Assembly (NCBI RefSeq): GCF_000835495.1 | Contig: NW_015622542.1 | Span: 1,262,485 to 1,326,484 of the forward strand | Origin: Cladophialophora immunda | Lineage: Eukaryota > Ascomycota > Eurotiomycetes > Chaetothyriales > Herpotrichiellaceae | Length of the DNA stretch: 64,000 nucleotides | Reading direction: 5' to 3' | Translations under genes and position numbers: made by a program | Shown here: one piece after another, positions 1 to 10,785 of the stretch | Layout of the letters: each line of letters opens with the position of its first letter | How positions within the stretch are numbered: the first letter of the stretch is position 1 | The notes under the pieces: model-generated | What the model was told of the DNA's origin: nothing | Seen by the model: the letters and a program-made list of their open reading frames with translations, nothing else | The model's database searches: none

Positions 1-2
1 GC

Positions 3-1415
3 GGCACTCAAGCCGGAGAAGACCTGCCAAGAGACCTGGACGAAGCCGACCTTGAGGACATGGACGCGTATGAGGCTTTGACCAGCACGACATATCTTCC
101 AAGTCTGCCACATCCTCACGTTAAATATCCCTTCGAATCGGCTATCAGCTCCGTTTCCGGTGATCCTTCCACGAAAGGTCAAAGCCCATACGGACACTCT
201 TCCCTGGGCACTGAACGGGCATCAATCTATAGCGTCCTCGAAGACCCGCAAACTGCCGCATCTCTGGAGCTGAGAGACCCTACAGACCAGGACGAACAGT
301 ATGAATACGTACCTCCAAGGTCACAGTGGAAGGCCCCACAACAAGAGCGACCAACGCGACCATCAACACTGCACTCTCGTCCACCAGGCGGCCGGCAACA
401 TGATGAAACGGTCTCTGTCATGTCCGCCAGCGACAGGGTCGAGAGACCATGCGTCTCGTCGAGAGATTCTTGGGAAACGGAGCTTCTGAGGGCGTCGAGT
501 TCGAGCATATACTCTACCGCAACGGCGGCGTCAAACCCGCAGAAGCGTCACGCCTCTCGAAGCAGACCGCGACTGACCAGGGTTGACGAGAACGAGGACG
601 AGCACTGCGGGAACGGAATACACTCTGCATCCCGAGTCCGTGCCCCGTCATCCACGGGACATCGACGCGATGCGGCAGAGACGTACACCGACCTCCTCGC
701 CTCATCTCCATTCGCAACAACCACATCCGAAACACCATTCAGACCACAACATGTACCGCGACCTGGGCCAGGAAGATGCACGCCCCCGGCGTCTGCGTCG
801 GAACTATTCCTCCGTCTGTACGATGAAGTCAGCCGGCACGCAGCAGGGCCAGGCGCAACGACACCTTCACCTGAACTGCCTTCCGGGCCTGCCCTGCGAC
901 GGGCACCGTTGACGCCTCCAAGGCGTCCGGCGTCGTCGACGGAAGACTTCCTCAATCTATACGACGAGGTGGTCGGCGCGTACTCGCGGGACAGAACCCC
1001 AGGCTCGTCGTCTTCGCCAGAGACACACCGTAGCGTGTCCACGTCGACGTCGACGTCGACGTTGGTCTCGGCCACCACGAGGAAGAGGTTGACCCCTGAA
1101 CGGCTCTCTGTCCGGGCGAGCACGAATGAACGACCGAACGACCGCAGAAAGTCCGAGACCCATGCCCTCCACTGCGAGGTGCACGTGCGTGAGGGAGCAG
1201 GGTCGGGGAGCTCGGCCAGTCAGAGCAGGAGCAGGAGTAGGAGCAGGAGCAGGAGTAGGAGCAGAAGCAGACACCGCAGCCAGACCCACGGTCATGGCCA
1301 AAGCAAGACCCGCGGCTGCGATAGCAGGGATGACGTGCAGTCTACATGGAGCGGAGTGTACGAATCGGACATTGCGTCGAGAGATGACCTGGGCTGGTTT
1401 TACCACGGCAGGTAA
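3..1415 (+). CDS. RS-rich low-complexity protein, 5' end outside window
   Basis: The frame is open from the window edge to the TAA at 1413-1415, so this is the C-terminal part of a longer protein; the first in-frame ATG here is at 60. No catalytic domain is visible. Counting from that ATG, the chain is rich in Ser, Arg, Thr and Pro. It holds two copies of a short element of the form FLxLYDEV (about residues 242-256 and 287-304), each after a Pro-rich segment, a Ser-Thr alternation at about 327-334 made by GTCGAC hexamers, and an Arg-Ser dipeptide run at about 389-404. It ends in DDLGWFYHGR. RS runs occur in splicing factors, but no RRM is seen in this part, so no function is assigned. That it is a gene rests on 1.4 kb of open frame and internal repeats. 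Confidence 0.7.
   Translation, partial: GTQAGEDLPRDLDEADLEDMDAYEALTSTTYLPSLPHPHVKYPFESAISSVSGDPSTKGQSPYGHSSLGTERASIYSVLEDPQTAASLELRDPTDQDEQYEYVPPRSQWKAPQQERPTRPSTLHSRPPGGRQHDETVSVMSASDRVERPCVSSRDSWETELLRASSSSIYSTATAASNPQKRHASRSRPRLTRVDENEDEHCGNGIHSASRVRAPSSTGHRRDAAETYTDLLASSPFATTTSETPFRPQHVPRPGPGRCTPPASASELFLRLYDEVSRHAAGPGATTPSPELPSGPALRRAPLTPPRRPASSTEDFLNLYDEVVGAYSRDRTPGSSSSPETHRSVSTSTSTSTLVSATTRKRLTPERLSVRASTNERPNDRRKSETHALHCEVHVREGAGSGSSASQSRSRSRSRSRSRSRSRHRSQTHGHGQSKTRGCDSRDDVQSTWSGVYESDIASRDDLGWFYHGR
1219..1275 (+). repeat. AGNAGG hexamer tract encoding Arg-Ser dipeptides
   Basis: Tandem AGCAGG/AGTAGG units inside the RS-rich gene translate as repeated Ser-Arg. The length of such a tract can vary between strains by slippage. 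Confidence 0.85.
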
Positions 1416-1976
1416 TTGACTTTGCCAGCGAAGATGGGGACAATGAGCTCTCTTTGGCTTTTTGGATAAAAGGCGGGGAGGGGGGGGGAGCTGTAAAGCT
1501 ACAAAATGGAACAGTCTTTTTTCAGACTGTAAAATGGGTAGAGGTATTTGCGTCTAGGTACTTTCGGGGCAAAGAACATACACACCCTCCAACAAGACGA
1601 TACGTGTTTGAAACACCACCAAATGACGTCTAAGTTCTGGTCCTCGATATTGAGTCTCCAGAGAGTGTGTAGTTGAGCAGTTGTCATGTATACCAATGGA
1701 GATGGTATACGGTTTGGGAAAATCAAATGCACGCGGCGTGAATGAATGCTTGGAGACAATTGAACAAGAAGTTCGCTCAGTCAGTATTGTACAAGCTAGA
1801 GCTCTATCTAGGTATTTGGCTCCTTCATGCTTACAATACGCTGGCAGTGGTCGCACAAGAGCACTGAAAGAATTCAAGAGAATCCATTATCTTGAACACT
1901 GAGGTCAACCTCAAGGCGTAGATGCTGTTCGGAGCAACGCCAGCCCTCACACGATCGATAGCCCTCAACTTAGAGC
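1416..1976. other. Intergenic, convergent 3' ends
   Basis: Lies between the 3' end of the RS-rich gene and the 3' end of tRNase Z on the other strand. It holds a poly-G run near 1478-1490 and short unrelated open frames. I see no gene or RNA in it. Confidence 0.6.
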
Positions 1977-4900
1977 CTATTCAATCCTGCGCTTCTTCAT
2001 TGGAGTCTGACTCTCAGTGTTAGGAGCCTCACCGTTGCCAGGCTTCTGTTCTGCACAGCTCAGGTTTGCTGAGATGCCGCCTCGCGCTGCCACGTCCAAC
2101 ATTGGCACCTCGCCGCCATCATCGGTCTGGGCACGCTTAGCATTGACATCCTCACTGGTATTTGTGTCGCGTGTCTTACCAACTTCCACGCCGTTGCTCG
2201 TCGTGGGCCCCGCCTTGTGGACATCAAGGTCGGAGGGGAGAGTGGAATGGCTGGCTGCTGCTCCGTCACCATCTCTCGCCTGCGCCCCCCCAGGTACTGA
2301 CGCGCTCTGCGCTCCAGCCTTTTCCTTCTTGTGTCTGTTCTTCTTCTCCTTGCTCTTATCCATCTTCTTCATGTTCGTTTCCATGGCTTGCAGCCTCTTT
2401 AGTTTCCGGCTTTCTATATCCGCTTTCTGTTGAGCAGCTACTTCCATACGCGCTCGATCTCTCTTTTCCTCCTCTATCTCAAACATCTTGGAGATCGCAG
2501 GGAAGAGATTCTTCATGTGTTGGATTTGCGAGACGCGCATGTGCATTAGGTCAAAGGCCACAGCGATGTTGAGGTCACGCACAGCTGAGTCGGGTTGAAT
2601 CCATGCTGACGATCCCGATTGTTGTGCACTGGGATGCTCCGATTCTGAGCCATCTTCGTTGGCATTTGCACTTGTGTTGATCAACTCAGCATCAACGTCG
2701 TCAAGCAAGTCCTCTTCGGAGGCATGCTCCGGCATTCTGACGCTGCTGAAGACAGGTATTTTCTGATAACGCTGACTGAAATGTGTGAGGATGAGATTTT
2801 TGGCTCGCATACCGAGTGCAACACCCACAGCTTCGCCCGTAGTGCTGTGCTTTTTAGCCATAGCATCACCTTCCATTCCATCGTCAAACGTGGCTTCATG
2901 TACTAGGACGTCCGAATCGGCGCCAATCTCGCAGAAAGCCTCGTTGGGACGACAATCGCCACTGTAGGAGAATTTGAACCCGTTTTTGAAGGTGACAGAG
3001 ACGGCTTGCGCGCCGTGACAATGACTAACCTTCACGGTGCGCAATTCATTGATGTACAGGTCGCCCTGCACCTCGAAGTGCCTGCTTCGATGGAACAGCC
3101 CTTTGTGAGGGTCACAGGCAACGGGGGTGCAGAGCACATCGGTTGGTATGCCCATGACGGATTCGTAGTCATCCAAATAGTCAATCATGTTGATCTCGGA
3201 GAACAGATATGGAGGTGGTGGGCGAGCACGTTGCCCAGATTCTGACAGTCTTCGAGCGGTTTGGAATACAGCTTTCAGAATGGACACTGTGCCCAGATGA
3301 TGGTCTGCGTGGAGGTGCGATATCCAGATCCCCCGGAGATTGAACAAAATCTCGTCTAGTTGTTCGGCGTTATAAAGTCTCTTCAATTGACCGAGAGTAC
3401 CTTCGCCACAATCAAATAGGTAGTTACCCATATCATTGGGCATGCGAAGAAGTATGGACGAGACGTTGCGGTATTTTGACGGAGCTGCGGAACCAGTTCC
3501 TAGGGTTACAATTTCCGGCTCGTCCAAATCCATGCCCGTTTTGCGTTCAGAAGTCGGGGCACGGTAGGTTGACACATCATCTGGCAATATTTCTTGTACT
3601 GCCGATTCTAGGGGCGTGGCAAATGAGTCCAGGTCGAGGCCTGGAGTGACCTCACCCTCGTCAATGACGAGATGGGGCTCGACGTTGACTTTCAGACCCC
3701 TCCTCGCCGGCATGATTTGGAGCTTTTTGAAGACATCGCCCAGCTCAACCATAGATTTGTCGATCATTGATCGATACGCACTCGAATTATCGAATCGAGG
3801 AACGGAGAAAAGACCTGGCGCAATTTGGGACAATCTGGCAGAAGATATCGCCGCGGAGTCATATGCAATGTAGTCATTGCACAGGTGAGGATCCGAAATG
3901 ACATGCTTCAGGTCTTTAAGCTTATAAAGCAGTTGGTGAAACCTCTCCGCCTGTAGTACTTTGCCTTTGGTCATCCAGACTGCGGACTCAACTCCTTCCA
4001 GAAGCCAGTCGGCCTGGCTGTCCAGCTGTCGCTCGAGCTCTTCAAGATAGCCGACTGACGGTATATCGAACAGGGCAAACCCTCTGCCCGGCCGAGTTGG
4101 GCTCAAGACCATTTCCGGAGTGATTGTGGCTTGTCTGCCATCGTCGCTCTCAACGGATTCTCCCGCCACCAGCTTCGCATATTTTGGCCCAGGGCGCAAG
4201 CCAAGGGCTTTGGCTTTTGCAACGTCAAAATTTCCACGTTGAGGATGACCCTTGATAATGTAGGACATTGCAATAGTCTCCGGCAAACCCCTTGCTGGTG
4301 GCAGCTCCTGTACAGTTGAGGCAGGCCAGGGACTGCGAACCAGAACTTCCGTGTCCGGCGTAAGAGTGGTTTTGTTGATGTCAAAAACGGGATAAGTGAT
4401 CAGTGTCTTCGTCTCGGGATCCCTCACCCATACTACTGCCGGCAATTTGATGTCCTTGAGCTTAGCCTGCAGAAGTTGATCACGCCTCCAATCAGAGTCG
4501 AACATGTTGTTGACAACTTCTTTTCGCAATATTTGCTCTTTTTCCAACTGGAAGTCGTCGACAGTGGAGTCATCGGGTTTCTCGTGTAGCAGGGGGATGG
4601 TAGAGCGGTCCTCGATGGGCAGTGCCCACACCCGGATATGCTCATCCACATGGATCGGCTTTGGATCAGTCCTGTTCTTGCGAACATTGACCTCATGAAC
4701 TGACAACGGCATCCCCGTGCGGAAGACGAATCTGCGCGCACATGCAAACGAGTGTAGCTGCTTCGGACCTGCATGTATGTGCAATCTGGGGCGTCTCATG
4801 GTGTCTTCGTCAATCTCTGACTGCTGTACATCCGCCATGGAAAGGATGAGGCCTATGAGGCCTCCATTGTTCCAGAGCGTCTTTCCAGAGAGAAACAGGC

Positions 4901-5102
4901 CGCGGACTTTCCGGAGTCCAATTCCACGTTGTACACATGCTCTTTGAGTTCCTTCGGTAATCTCTCCAAAGATATATCTCTTGGAATCGAAGTGTAGTAC
5001 GATCGACGTTCCAGGAGTGTCGGAAGTGGGAGTTGTAATGAATTGGAAGTGGAAATTTGTGCGCACTCCGACCGGTTTGTTGCCCTCTTTATGCGGATGC
5101 AT
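1977..5102 (-). CDS. trz1: tRNase Z, long form (ELAC2/Trz1 type)
   Basis: Endonuclease that removes the 3' trailer from precursor tRNAs in the nucleus and, in many fungi, mitochondria. From the ATG at 5102 the product is 1041 aa, typical of long-form tRNase Z: an inactive N-terminal metallo-beta-lactamase half and a catalytic C-terminal half. The N-terminus reads FHFQFITTPTSDTPGTS, the usual start of the family. Motifs of the catalytic half, in order: the PxKxRN loop (SAAPSKYRN), the histidine motif SHLHADHHLG, YSGD, the HEAT motif (VHEATFDDG) and THFSQRYQ. All zinc ligands that can be recognised are present. The C-terminus is a Lys/Glu-rich tail. The frame continues without a stop 420 bases upstream of this ATG but contains no further ATG (see separate entry). 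No intron is needed. Confidence 0.96.
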   Translation of the reverse strand: MHPHKEGNKPVGVRTNFHFQFITTPTSDTPGTSIVLHFDSKRYIFGEITEGTQRACVQRGIGLRKVRGLFLSGKTLWNNGGLIGLILSMADVQQSEIDEDTMRRPRLHIHAGPKQLHSFACARRFVFRTGMPLSVHEVNVRKNRTDPKPIHVDEHIRVWALPIEDRSTIPLLHEKPDDSTVDDFQLEKEQILRKEVVNNMFDSDWRRDQLLQAKLKDIKLPAVVWVRDPETKTLITYPVFDINKTTLTPDTEVLVRSPWPASTVQELPPARGLPETIAMSYIIKGHPQRGNFDVAKAKALGLRPGPKYAKLVAGESVESDDGRQATITPEMVLSPTRPGRGFALFDIPSVGYLEELERQLDSQADWLLEGVESAVWMTKGKVLQAERFHQLLYKLKDLKHVISDPHLCNDYIAYDSAAISSARLSQIAPGLFSVPRFDNSSAYRSMIDKSMVELGDVFKKLQIMPARRGLKVNVEPHLVIDEGEVTPGLDLDSFATPLESAVQEILPDDVSTYRAPTSERKTGMDLDEPEIVTLGTGSAAPSKYRNVSSILLRMPNDMGNYLFDCGEGTLGQLKRLYNAEQLDEILFNLRGIWISHLHADHHLGTVSILKAVFQTARRLSESGQRARPPPPYLFSEINMIDYLDDYESVMGIPTDVLCTPVACDPHKGLFHRSRHFEVQGDLYINELRTVKVSHCHGAQAVSVTFKNGFKFSYSGDCRPNEAFCEIGADSDVLVHEATFDDGMEGDAMAKKHSTTGEAVGVALGMRAKNLILTHFSQRYQKIPVFSSVRMPEHASEEDLLDDVDAELINTSANANEDGSESEHPSAQQSGSSAWIQPDSAVRDLNIAVAFDLMHMRVSQIQHMKNLFPAISKMFEIEEEKRDRARMEVAAQQKADIESRKLKRLQAMETNMKKMDKSKEKKNRHKKEKAGAQSASVPGGAQARDGDGAAASHSTLPSDLDVHKAGPTTSNGVEVGKTRDTNTSEDVNAKRAQTDDGGEVPMLDVAARGGISANLSCAEQKPGNGEAPNTESQTPMKKRRIE

Positions 5103-5522
5103 TGTATAGGATCTTGGGGACTTTGTGGGCGACAGTGCCTTGATTCCAACTTGATCCAGTAGAATGCTTTTTCTGTAGGCTTTACGCCGGGACCAGGCAG
5201 AAGAGAATCTCTGAGCAGACAGGCGAGGAATGCTCAGGCGGGCTCGAGGGGGACTAAAGCTTCTCTCTTGTACTCCAGCCTTTCCTTCATCCCAGACCAG
5301 TCTTCTTCTTGCCGAGGAACAATGTTTTCCGCTCAGGTGAGTCCGTTGTCGTTTGCGAGGATAAGATATTGGGGAGGAGAAGAGATCGGCAAGCCGAGTC
5401 GAGCGGTACGGTCTTGCAGGGAAAGGAGAGAAAGAACGAATCGAGGGAATTCGGTCTTTGGTGAAGAGCTGGGACGCAGAACATGCCCGAGGAAAGACAG
5501 AAAACGGTTTCAGGATAGCCAC
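5103..5522 (-). other. Open, presequence-like frame before tRNase Z, no AUG
   Basis: In frame with tRNase Z, 140 codons are open upstream of the first ATG. The translation is rich in Arg and Ser and poor in acidic residues (for example QRFSSAWSRRKAYRKS), as in a mitochondrial targeting region. The frame has no ATG, only near-cognate codons such as the GTG at 5522, and is closed upstream by a TGA. It may be 5' UTR, a second exon of an unseen upstream start, or a region translated from a non-AUG codon to make a mitochondrial isoform. Confidence 0.4.
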
Positions 5523-6086
5523 GGCGACTGGGTGGGGAAGGAATGTGTCTCAGTGCATGGTATAGTTTGGAATGCAAAGCCTTAAAAAGCCATGAATCTA
5601 TATATCATCAATCCTTGAAACTGGTAGAAGGGGAAAGCACAAAAAATGAGTGTCTGAAGCGTACTCCGCCGCAAGTTTTGAGCGATGGCGAGAATGGTAT
5701 GTACAGAAGTTGAAAAAAGTTGTCGGCGACTGCGGGTGTGACAAGGCTGCGATGCCGCCTTGCGTCACTCACGCTGGCCTTGTCCACACCAGCCGCGAGT
5801 CAATAACGCAAATCATGCTACTTGCTAACGTTCATGCATCTGAATTGAGGCGGCATCTACTGTTAATCGTAACAATAGGCAGTTTCCACCTTGTTACTGG
5901 ATTGCAGAAGCCCGAGAAGGGGAGTATAGCACATGTTGTAAAGAAGATATGATTTCAGAACTCTATACATCGGCATCAACACATGGAGCCGAAATGCCTC
6001 AGAAATCTCTCTGCCTCGCAGTCAACCTATTGAGTCGCCCTGGTGATCACCCTCCTAGATCCCTTCGTTGCCAAATAAATAGACTT
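5523..6086. other. Intergenic, tRNase Z promoter side
   Basis: Upstream of tRNase Z and downstream of the bZIP gene, both on the minus strand. Two minus-strand ATGs near 5540-5605 open only mini-frames (Met-His-stop; Met-Ala-Phe-stop), which could act as short uORFs if transcribed. No other feature is seen. Confidence 0.5.
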
Positions 6087-7864
6087 TCATCTCATATGGG
6101 ACATGTACTGATCGAGCTTGTCACAAGATTCGTCAAGGTCGCAGCACAATGATTTCAAGTGAGCCACCATTTCTTCATCAGAAAGTTCTGTATCCTGCTC
6201 GATATGATCGACTGCAGAGAATTCATCGGAAGGAGAGACGAGTGGATCAAAGTACAACGCAAAGTTCTCTCTATCGAGAGGTACGGATTCGTCAATTTCA
6301 GGTGTTACCGTTGCCGCGAAAGTTGCCAAGTGAGTTGGGAGTTCGGGAAGACGGGGTGTGTCTTTTGGTCCTTTACTTGAGCCCTGGCTCGATTTGGGCT
6401 TTCCTGATAAACTTTCGAGATCCAGAACGGGGGGTTCCGGCAGATCGGTGACAGCGTAGACTTGGAAGTCGTTGGTAGGGAGAGTGTTTATCCAACCATT
6501 TGACGGTTGAAGTGCAGAGAAATCAACTGGAGTGTCTGGAATTAGGGCCATCCCCACTTGATGCTGCTGGAGATGCATATTGTGAGCAGCCTCATCTGAG
6601 CCAATGTCTTTCTTCACAGGCTGAGATTGAGGCTGAGGCTTGTTTTGAGCGACTTTTTGCTGGTGAGGGTTGCTCTGGACATTGGGCGGGGGCAAGCCAG
6701 ATTGGCTGAGCTCCTGCAAAAATCCGGAGAATGACTGGGATGAGAGCAACATCCGAGTGAGGTCGGTGAGACGGTTGTTCTCTTCTCGCAGTTGCTGGTT
6801 CTGGGCACGCAAGTCGTTGGCCTCTTGGGCTTTGGCGGCGACTTCTCCTTCCAGTTGAGAAATGTATTCTAGTGACAGAGTTAGTAGATAGCGAGATAAC
6901 CGATCCAACATCATCGTGACATACCTTTTCTTCTGGAACGGAATGCACGGGCAGACACTTTGTTCCTAAGTTGGCGACGTTCCTTGCTGGATAGCTTCTT
7001 CCCCTCCTCGCTGGCCAGGAGACGTTCGTCCTCGTCCATATCATCTTCATCCTTTTTGATACGAGGCATATTGGACATTCCAGTCACTGGGGAATTGTCA
7101 TCATCAGACACTGAAGCAGCGCTCGCTTGCCTCATCCGATTCAAGACCTTGGAGATGCTTTCCTCAACAAGCGGGTCCTTGGCCGGTTGCGTCTTGGCGG
7201 GTGCTGGACCCGGAAGGGCTTTCTGGCTCTGGGGGCGATGTTGCTGTTGTCGGGCCATTTGTTCCTGTTTTTGAGCCTGTTGGGCCTTGGCCTGAGCAGC
7301 CTGCTGGCTGTGCATTCCGGGATAGATGCGTTTAATCGGAGTTGAAGCGGTGTTGTTATGGGTGACGAGAGTGGTCGGGCTAATGAATTGAGCAGGACCA
7401 GATGGTGCGTCAGGATAGAACATTGTAGGAAGACCATTTGGTGACTCGGTCTCGAAATCCATATCAGCGGGATTGCGGGAGAAGTCAAACTCGTCCAAGT
7501 CGCTCAAAGGCATGTTCAATGTCTCTGTGGGCATAATGAAGCCTCCATTTCCCTCATGGTATTGTAAACCATTCGCTTTGTTGATGTTGAAAGTGCTCGC
7601 GAGGGCGCCAATAGGGATGCCAGTCTGTTGGTGATACCGGTCGTACTGAAAGCTGGGTCCCGGGAATGTGGTAGGAGTCGAGCTCGAAGCAAAAGTTGCA
7701 GAGCCTGGGATAGATGACTGAGGGGTCAGCATCGGGACTGACTTGATGTCTGGAGAGGTTGTTGCAGGTGTGAAGTCATTCTCGATATTGAGGAAGGAAT
7801 CGTAGTCAGGGTCAAACGCGGTGTTGAGTTGAGACATGCTCGATTGTGAAGCAGAGTAACTCAT
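6087..7864 (-). CDS. bZIP transcription factor (possibly MeaB-like)
   Basis: DNA-binding regulator. Two exons, 7864-6925 and 6868-6087, joined over a 56-bp intron (6924-6869) with donor GTATGT, a CTAAC branch point and acceptor CTAG; product 573 aa. The splice falls inside the bZIP domain, at the end of the basic region: the first exon gives RNKVSARAFRSRRK and the second continues EYISQLEGEV with a heptad-type zipper rich in Asn, Gln and Leu. The invariant Asn and Arg of the basic region are present. The N-terminal 240 residues are Ser/Pro/Gln-rich, with a Gln/Ala-rich stretch, as in activation domains. The basic region resembles fungal factors of the MeaB type (nitrogen metabolite control); this is recalled, not tested, so no symbol is given. 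Confidence 0.92.
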
Positions 7865-9423
7865 TGCAGAGACGAGGGTGGTTTACTAGAGGGGTGCGTG
7901 GCCTGGCAGCCTGCGCGGGTTTAAAGACAGCCTAAAAATAGGCACAGAGGGTTCGAGAGGTCGTCAATCGCGGGTCGTGCAGATTCTTTCGTCTGGAGTC
8001 AACGTGAAGGTGATTGTATATCGGTCGTGGTGTAGCGAGAGCGTGTTGGTGATGGAACGAGGGAATGATGGAAGAGATCAAGTGAGGATTGCAGGGGGAA
8101 GAGGAACAAGGGAGGGAGAAGAGGGAAAGCAGCAGGAGAGGGAAAGTTGGCAGCCCAGAGTTGCGCAGGGCTCATCCGGACGAGAGCGCCTAAGAGCCAC
8201 AACACTTGGGGGCAAGTGCTGAGGCTGTGTCGGAGTGTCTCCCCCCTTGGAGCGCCTGTGACTGGCTCGTGTGGCTTCTAGGGTCCGGGTTTGGTGGTAT
8301 GTCTTGCGAGGGCCCGGCATATCGGCAGCTGTGTCTCCCCGTGATCAACGCATCAGGTATTTGATTGCCACCAATCATATGGCCGCGAGCCTCCGTCTTC
8401 AGGCTGCCATGAATCTTGCAAGACGGGCGGCCAAGAACCCGCAAGCATTGGCACAGGTGATTGTACCTGTGGTTAAGGAATCATTGGAATCTCCTGGCAC
8501 GCTGCCCTCGCTTCATTGAGAAATTATGCACCTTGTTCGCGGCCTCACATCCCCACGTGACTCCGGTCACTGGGCGATCAGCCTTGAGCCTTTGGTGAGG
8601 TGACGCTTCAATTTTCAGGCGTGATCATCCACCGGGTCTCCGAAACACTGGCAAGGAACTATATGAAACTTTCACAAGACCCGCTCCCAATTATCGAAAC
8701 GTTGATCCGCCTGTGTGGATAAGTCTCAATAACGGTGGTTCCTCATATCTTTCTACCCCTGATCCGCACAAGCGACTGGCAAGGAGTCTCTGGCGGCGTG
8801 GCCGTTGACATCTGAAATCGCCCTGCTTCACCATATAGAACATCGGTTCACCGCAACCCTCCAACTTCCTCAAGACTCTGATCTACGCTGATGGACATCT
8901 CCAACGTGAGCAAATCTGACAGCTTGATCCATCACCCGCAATCCGGGAGATATTCCTGGGAAATCGCGGTAAGCGTCCAAGAATAATGCATCTCACAGAG
9001 TTCGTCGGCCGAGCAAAGATCAGCTCGCTCGTAATCGATAGAGCGAAAGTTTAAACCCGACATGTGGCGAGTTGTGGCGAGTGTGGCTAGAGATTGTGGC
9101 TGGTGATCTAGTCATGTGACTCGCCATTATTTCCTGCGGCTCGCACGGATCTCGCGCGAGTTTGCCAGGTTTGGCTGCTTCTCCTCACATCTCCGCCTGC
9201 AACATCCATCAAATTCCTGCACCGTGACTAATGTCAATCCGAGATACACCAGTCACTAAGCCAGATGCTTTGCCCATTGCTGGCATGTCATCCGCGTATA
9301 ACATTGCTTCTGCTTTGATGCCTTATTATTTATCCCAAACGGTCCATTTTTGCTCATGATAAGACCTCCGCTTCCCCCTGCGCTCTCCATGTTGGAGCTC
9401 TTCGGCATTGATTCCTTCCCACT
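7865..9423. other. Divergent intergenic region between bZIP and moaA
   Basis: Probably holds both promoters. Next to the bZIP gene a strongly purine-rich tract (about 8088-8155, CT-rich on the minus strand) looks like a fungal CT-rich leader. CACGTGAC occurs at 8554-8561 and GTCATGTGAC at 9111-9120. A run of TGTGGC repeats lies at 9063-9101. The 82-codon frame at 8271-8519 is not protein-like. No gene recognised. Confidence 0.5.
9063..9101. repeat. Short direct repeats of TGTGGCGAG
   Basis: TGTGGCGAG occurs at 9063 and 9073, followed by TGTGGCTAG at 9082 and TGTGGCTGG near 9095, a spacing of about 9-13 bases. It lies 320 bases upstream of moaA, next to GTCATGTGAC, and may be a cluster of regulatory sites. 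Confidence 0.55.
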
Positions 9424-10785
9424 ATGGCTGAGGCCAGCTTCAAACAGATGATTGCCACGTTTTTGCGCCAAACGAGACCAGTGTCCTTTCGCCACTCAAA
9501 ACCTCCTCGGTATCCTCAGCGCCCATTGACCACCGCTGCAAACACCCAACCTCCGCGGCGGGCGGCAGTGGACTCCCGATGGGAGGCACACACAATTCAG
9601 ACTCAGAGTCCTGGCGAGCCTCAGAGTGAGCGGCCGCGACTCGAAAGCCTGCGAAACGAGGCCGAACCGCGACCTTTCTCTTCGTTCTTGACCGACAACT
9701 ACTCCAGACAGCATAACTACCTGCGTATATCAGTCACTGAACGATGCAATTTACGATGCCTTTATTGCATGCCCGAGGAGGGTGTCCCGCTTTCTCCTTC
9801 GGCGCACTTACTCACCACCCCCGAGATTGTGTATCTCTCCGAATTGTTCGTCAATCAAGGCGTTGACAAGATTCGCTTAACAGGGGGCGAGCCTACGGTC
9901 CGGAAAGATATTGTGGATCTTATGCATCAGATCGGAAAACTGAGGAGTAATGGCCTCAAAGAATTGTGCATTACAACAAATGGCATATCATTACATCGAA
10001 AGCTCGACTCCATGGTTGAGTCCGGGTTGACTGGTGTCAACTTGAGCTTGGATACACTCGATCCTTACCAGTTCACCATTATGACGCGGAGGAATGGGCA
10101 CGATGCAGTCATGAAATCCATTAATCGAATCCTTGAGATGAACACATTGGGGGCAGCCATAAAACTCAAGATAAACTGTGTGGTAATGCGGGGCCTGAAT
10201 GAACGGGAGATACTACCATTTGTGGAACTTGGCAGGAACCAAGATCTCGAGGTCCGATTTATTGAATATATGCCATTTGACGGGAACAAATGGTCGGAGA
10301 AGAAGATGTTAGGCTTTAGGGAGATGTTGGCCCTCATTCGCCAGAAGTACCCCGATGTTCAAAAGGTACAAGATCACAAAAACGACACGAGCAAGACATA
10401 CAAAGTCCCAGGTTTCGCTGGTCGAATCGGGTTCATCACCTCGATGACGCACAACTTTTGTGGTACTTGTAATCGACTTCGAATCACTTCAGATGGCAAT
10501 CTCAAGGTTTGCCTTTTTGGAAACGCCGAAGTCTCCCTCCGTGACATTCTACGCGAGTCCAACGACGGCAAACCCATTGACGCCGAAGCCATGGAAGCTG
10601 TTCGAGAGCTCGAGATGGATCGCCGCCAGCGGTTTTCCGGGGCTGAGGAGCTGGGCATGTCCGAAAAGGAAGCAAAGTTGCTCGATGTCATAGGCATGGC
10701 GGTGAAGCGCAAGAAGGAAAAGCATGCTGGTATTGGCGAGCTGGAGAATATGAAAAACAGGCCAATGATTCTTATCGGTGGGTAA
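9424..10785 (+). CDS. cnxABC: GTP 3',8-cyclase MoaA (MOCS1A/CnxA-type radical SAM)
   Basis: With MoaC it converts GTP to cyclic pyranopterin monophosphate, the first step of molybdenum cofactor synthesis, needed for nitrate reductase and xanthine dehydrogenase. 453 aa, no intron needed. An N-terminal region rich in Arg, Ser and Thr ([15 protein letters not shown]) looks like a mitochondrial presequence. The radical SAM cluster is Cys108, Cys112 and Cys115 ([10 protein letters not shown]); the C-terminal cluster is Cys346, Cys349 and Cys363. The protein ends in RPMILIGG before TAA; a C-terminal Gly-Gly is the functional end of MOCS1A proteins. The TAA overlaps a good splice donor (GTAAGC at 10782), so this ORF may also be joined to the MoaC ORF downstream, as in the fused CnxABC of Aspergillus nidulans. 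The symbol refers to that locus. Confidence 0.96.
   Translation: MAEASFKQMIATFLRQTRPVSFRHSKPPRYPQRPLTTAANTQPPRRAAVDSRWEAHTIQTQSPGEPQSERPRLESLRNEAEPRPFSSFLTDNYSRQHNYLRISVTERCNLRCLYCMPEEGVPLSPSAHLLTTPEIVYLSELFVNQGVDKIRLTGGEPTVRKDIVDLMHQIGKLRSNGLKELCITTNGISLHRKLDSMVESGLTGVNLSLDTLDPYQFTIMTRRNGHDAVMKSINRILEMNTLGAAIKLKINCVVMRGLNEREILPFVELGRNQDLEVRFIEYMPFDGNKWSEKKMLGFREMLALIRQKYPDVQKVQDHKNDTSKTYKVPGFAGRIGFITSMTHNFCGTCNRLRITSDGNLKVCLFGNAEVSLRDILRESNDGKPIDAEAMEAVRELEMDRRQRFSGAEELGMSEKEAKLLDVIGMAVKRKKEKHAGIGELENMKNRPMILIGG

Noticed and set aside
8271..8519. 82-codon frame between bZIP and moaA
   Set aside because: Helix-like end (MNLARRAAKNPQALAQ) drew attention, but no homology-like pattern, start context or neighbours support it.
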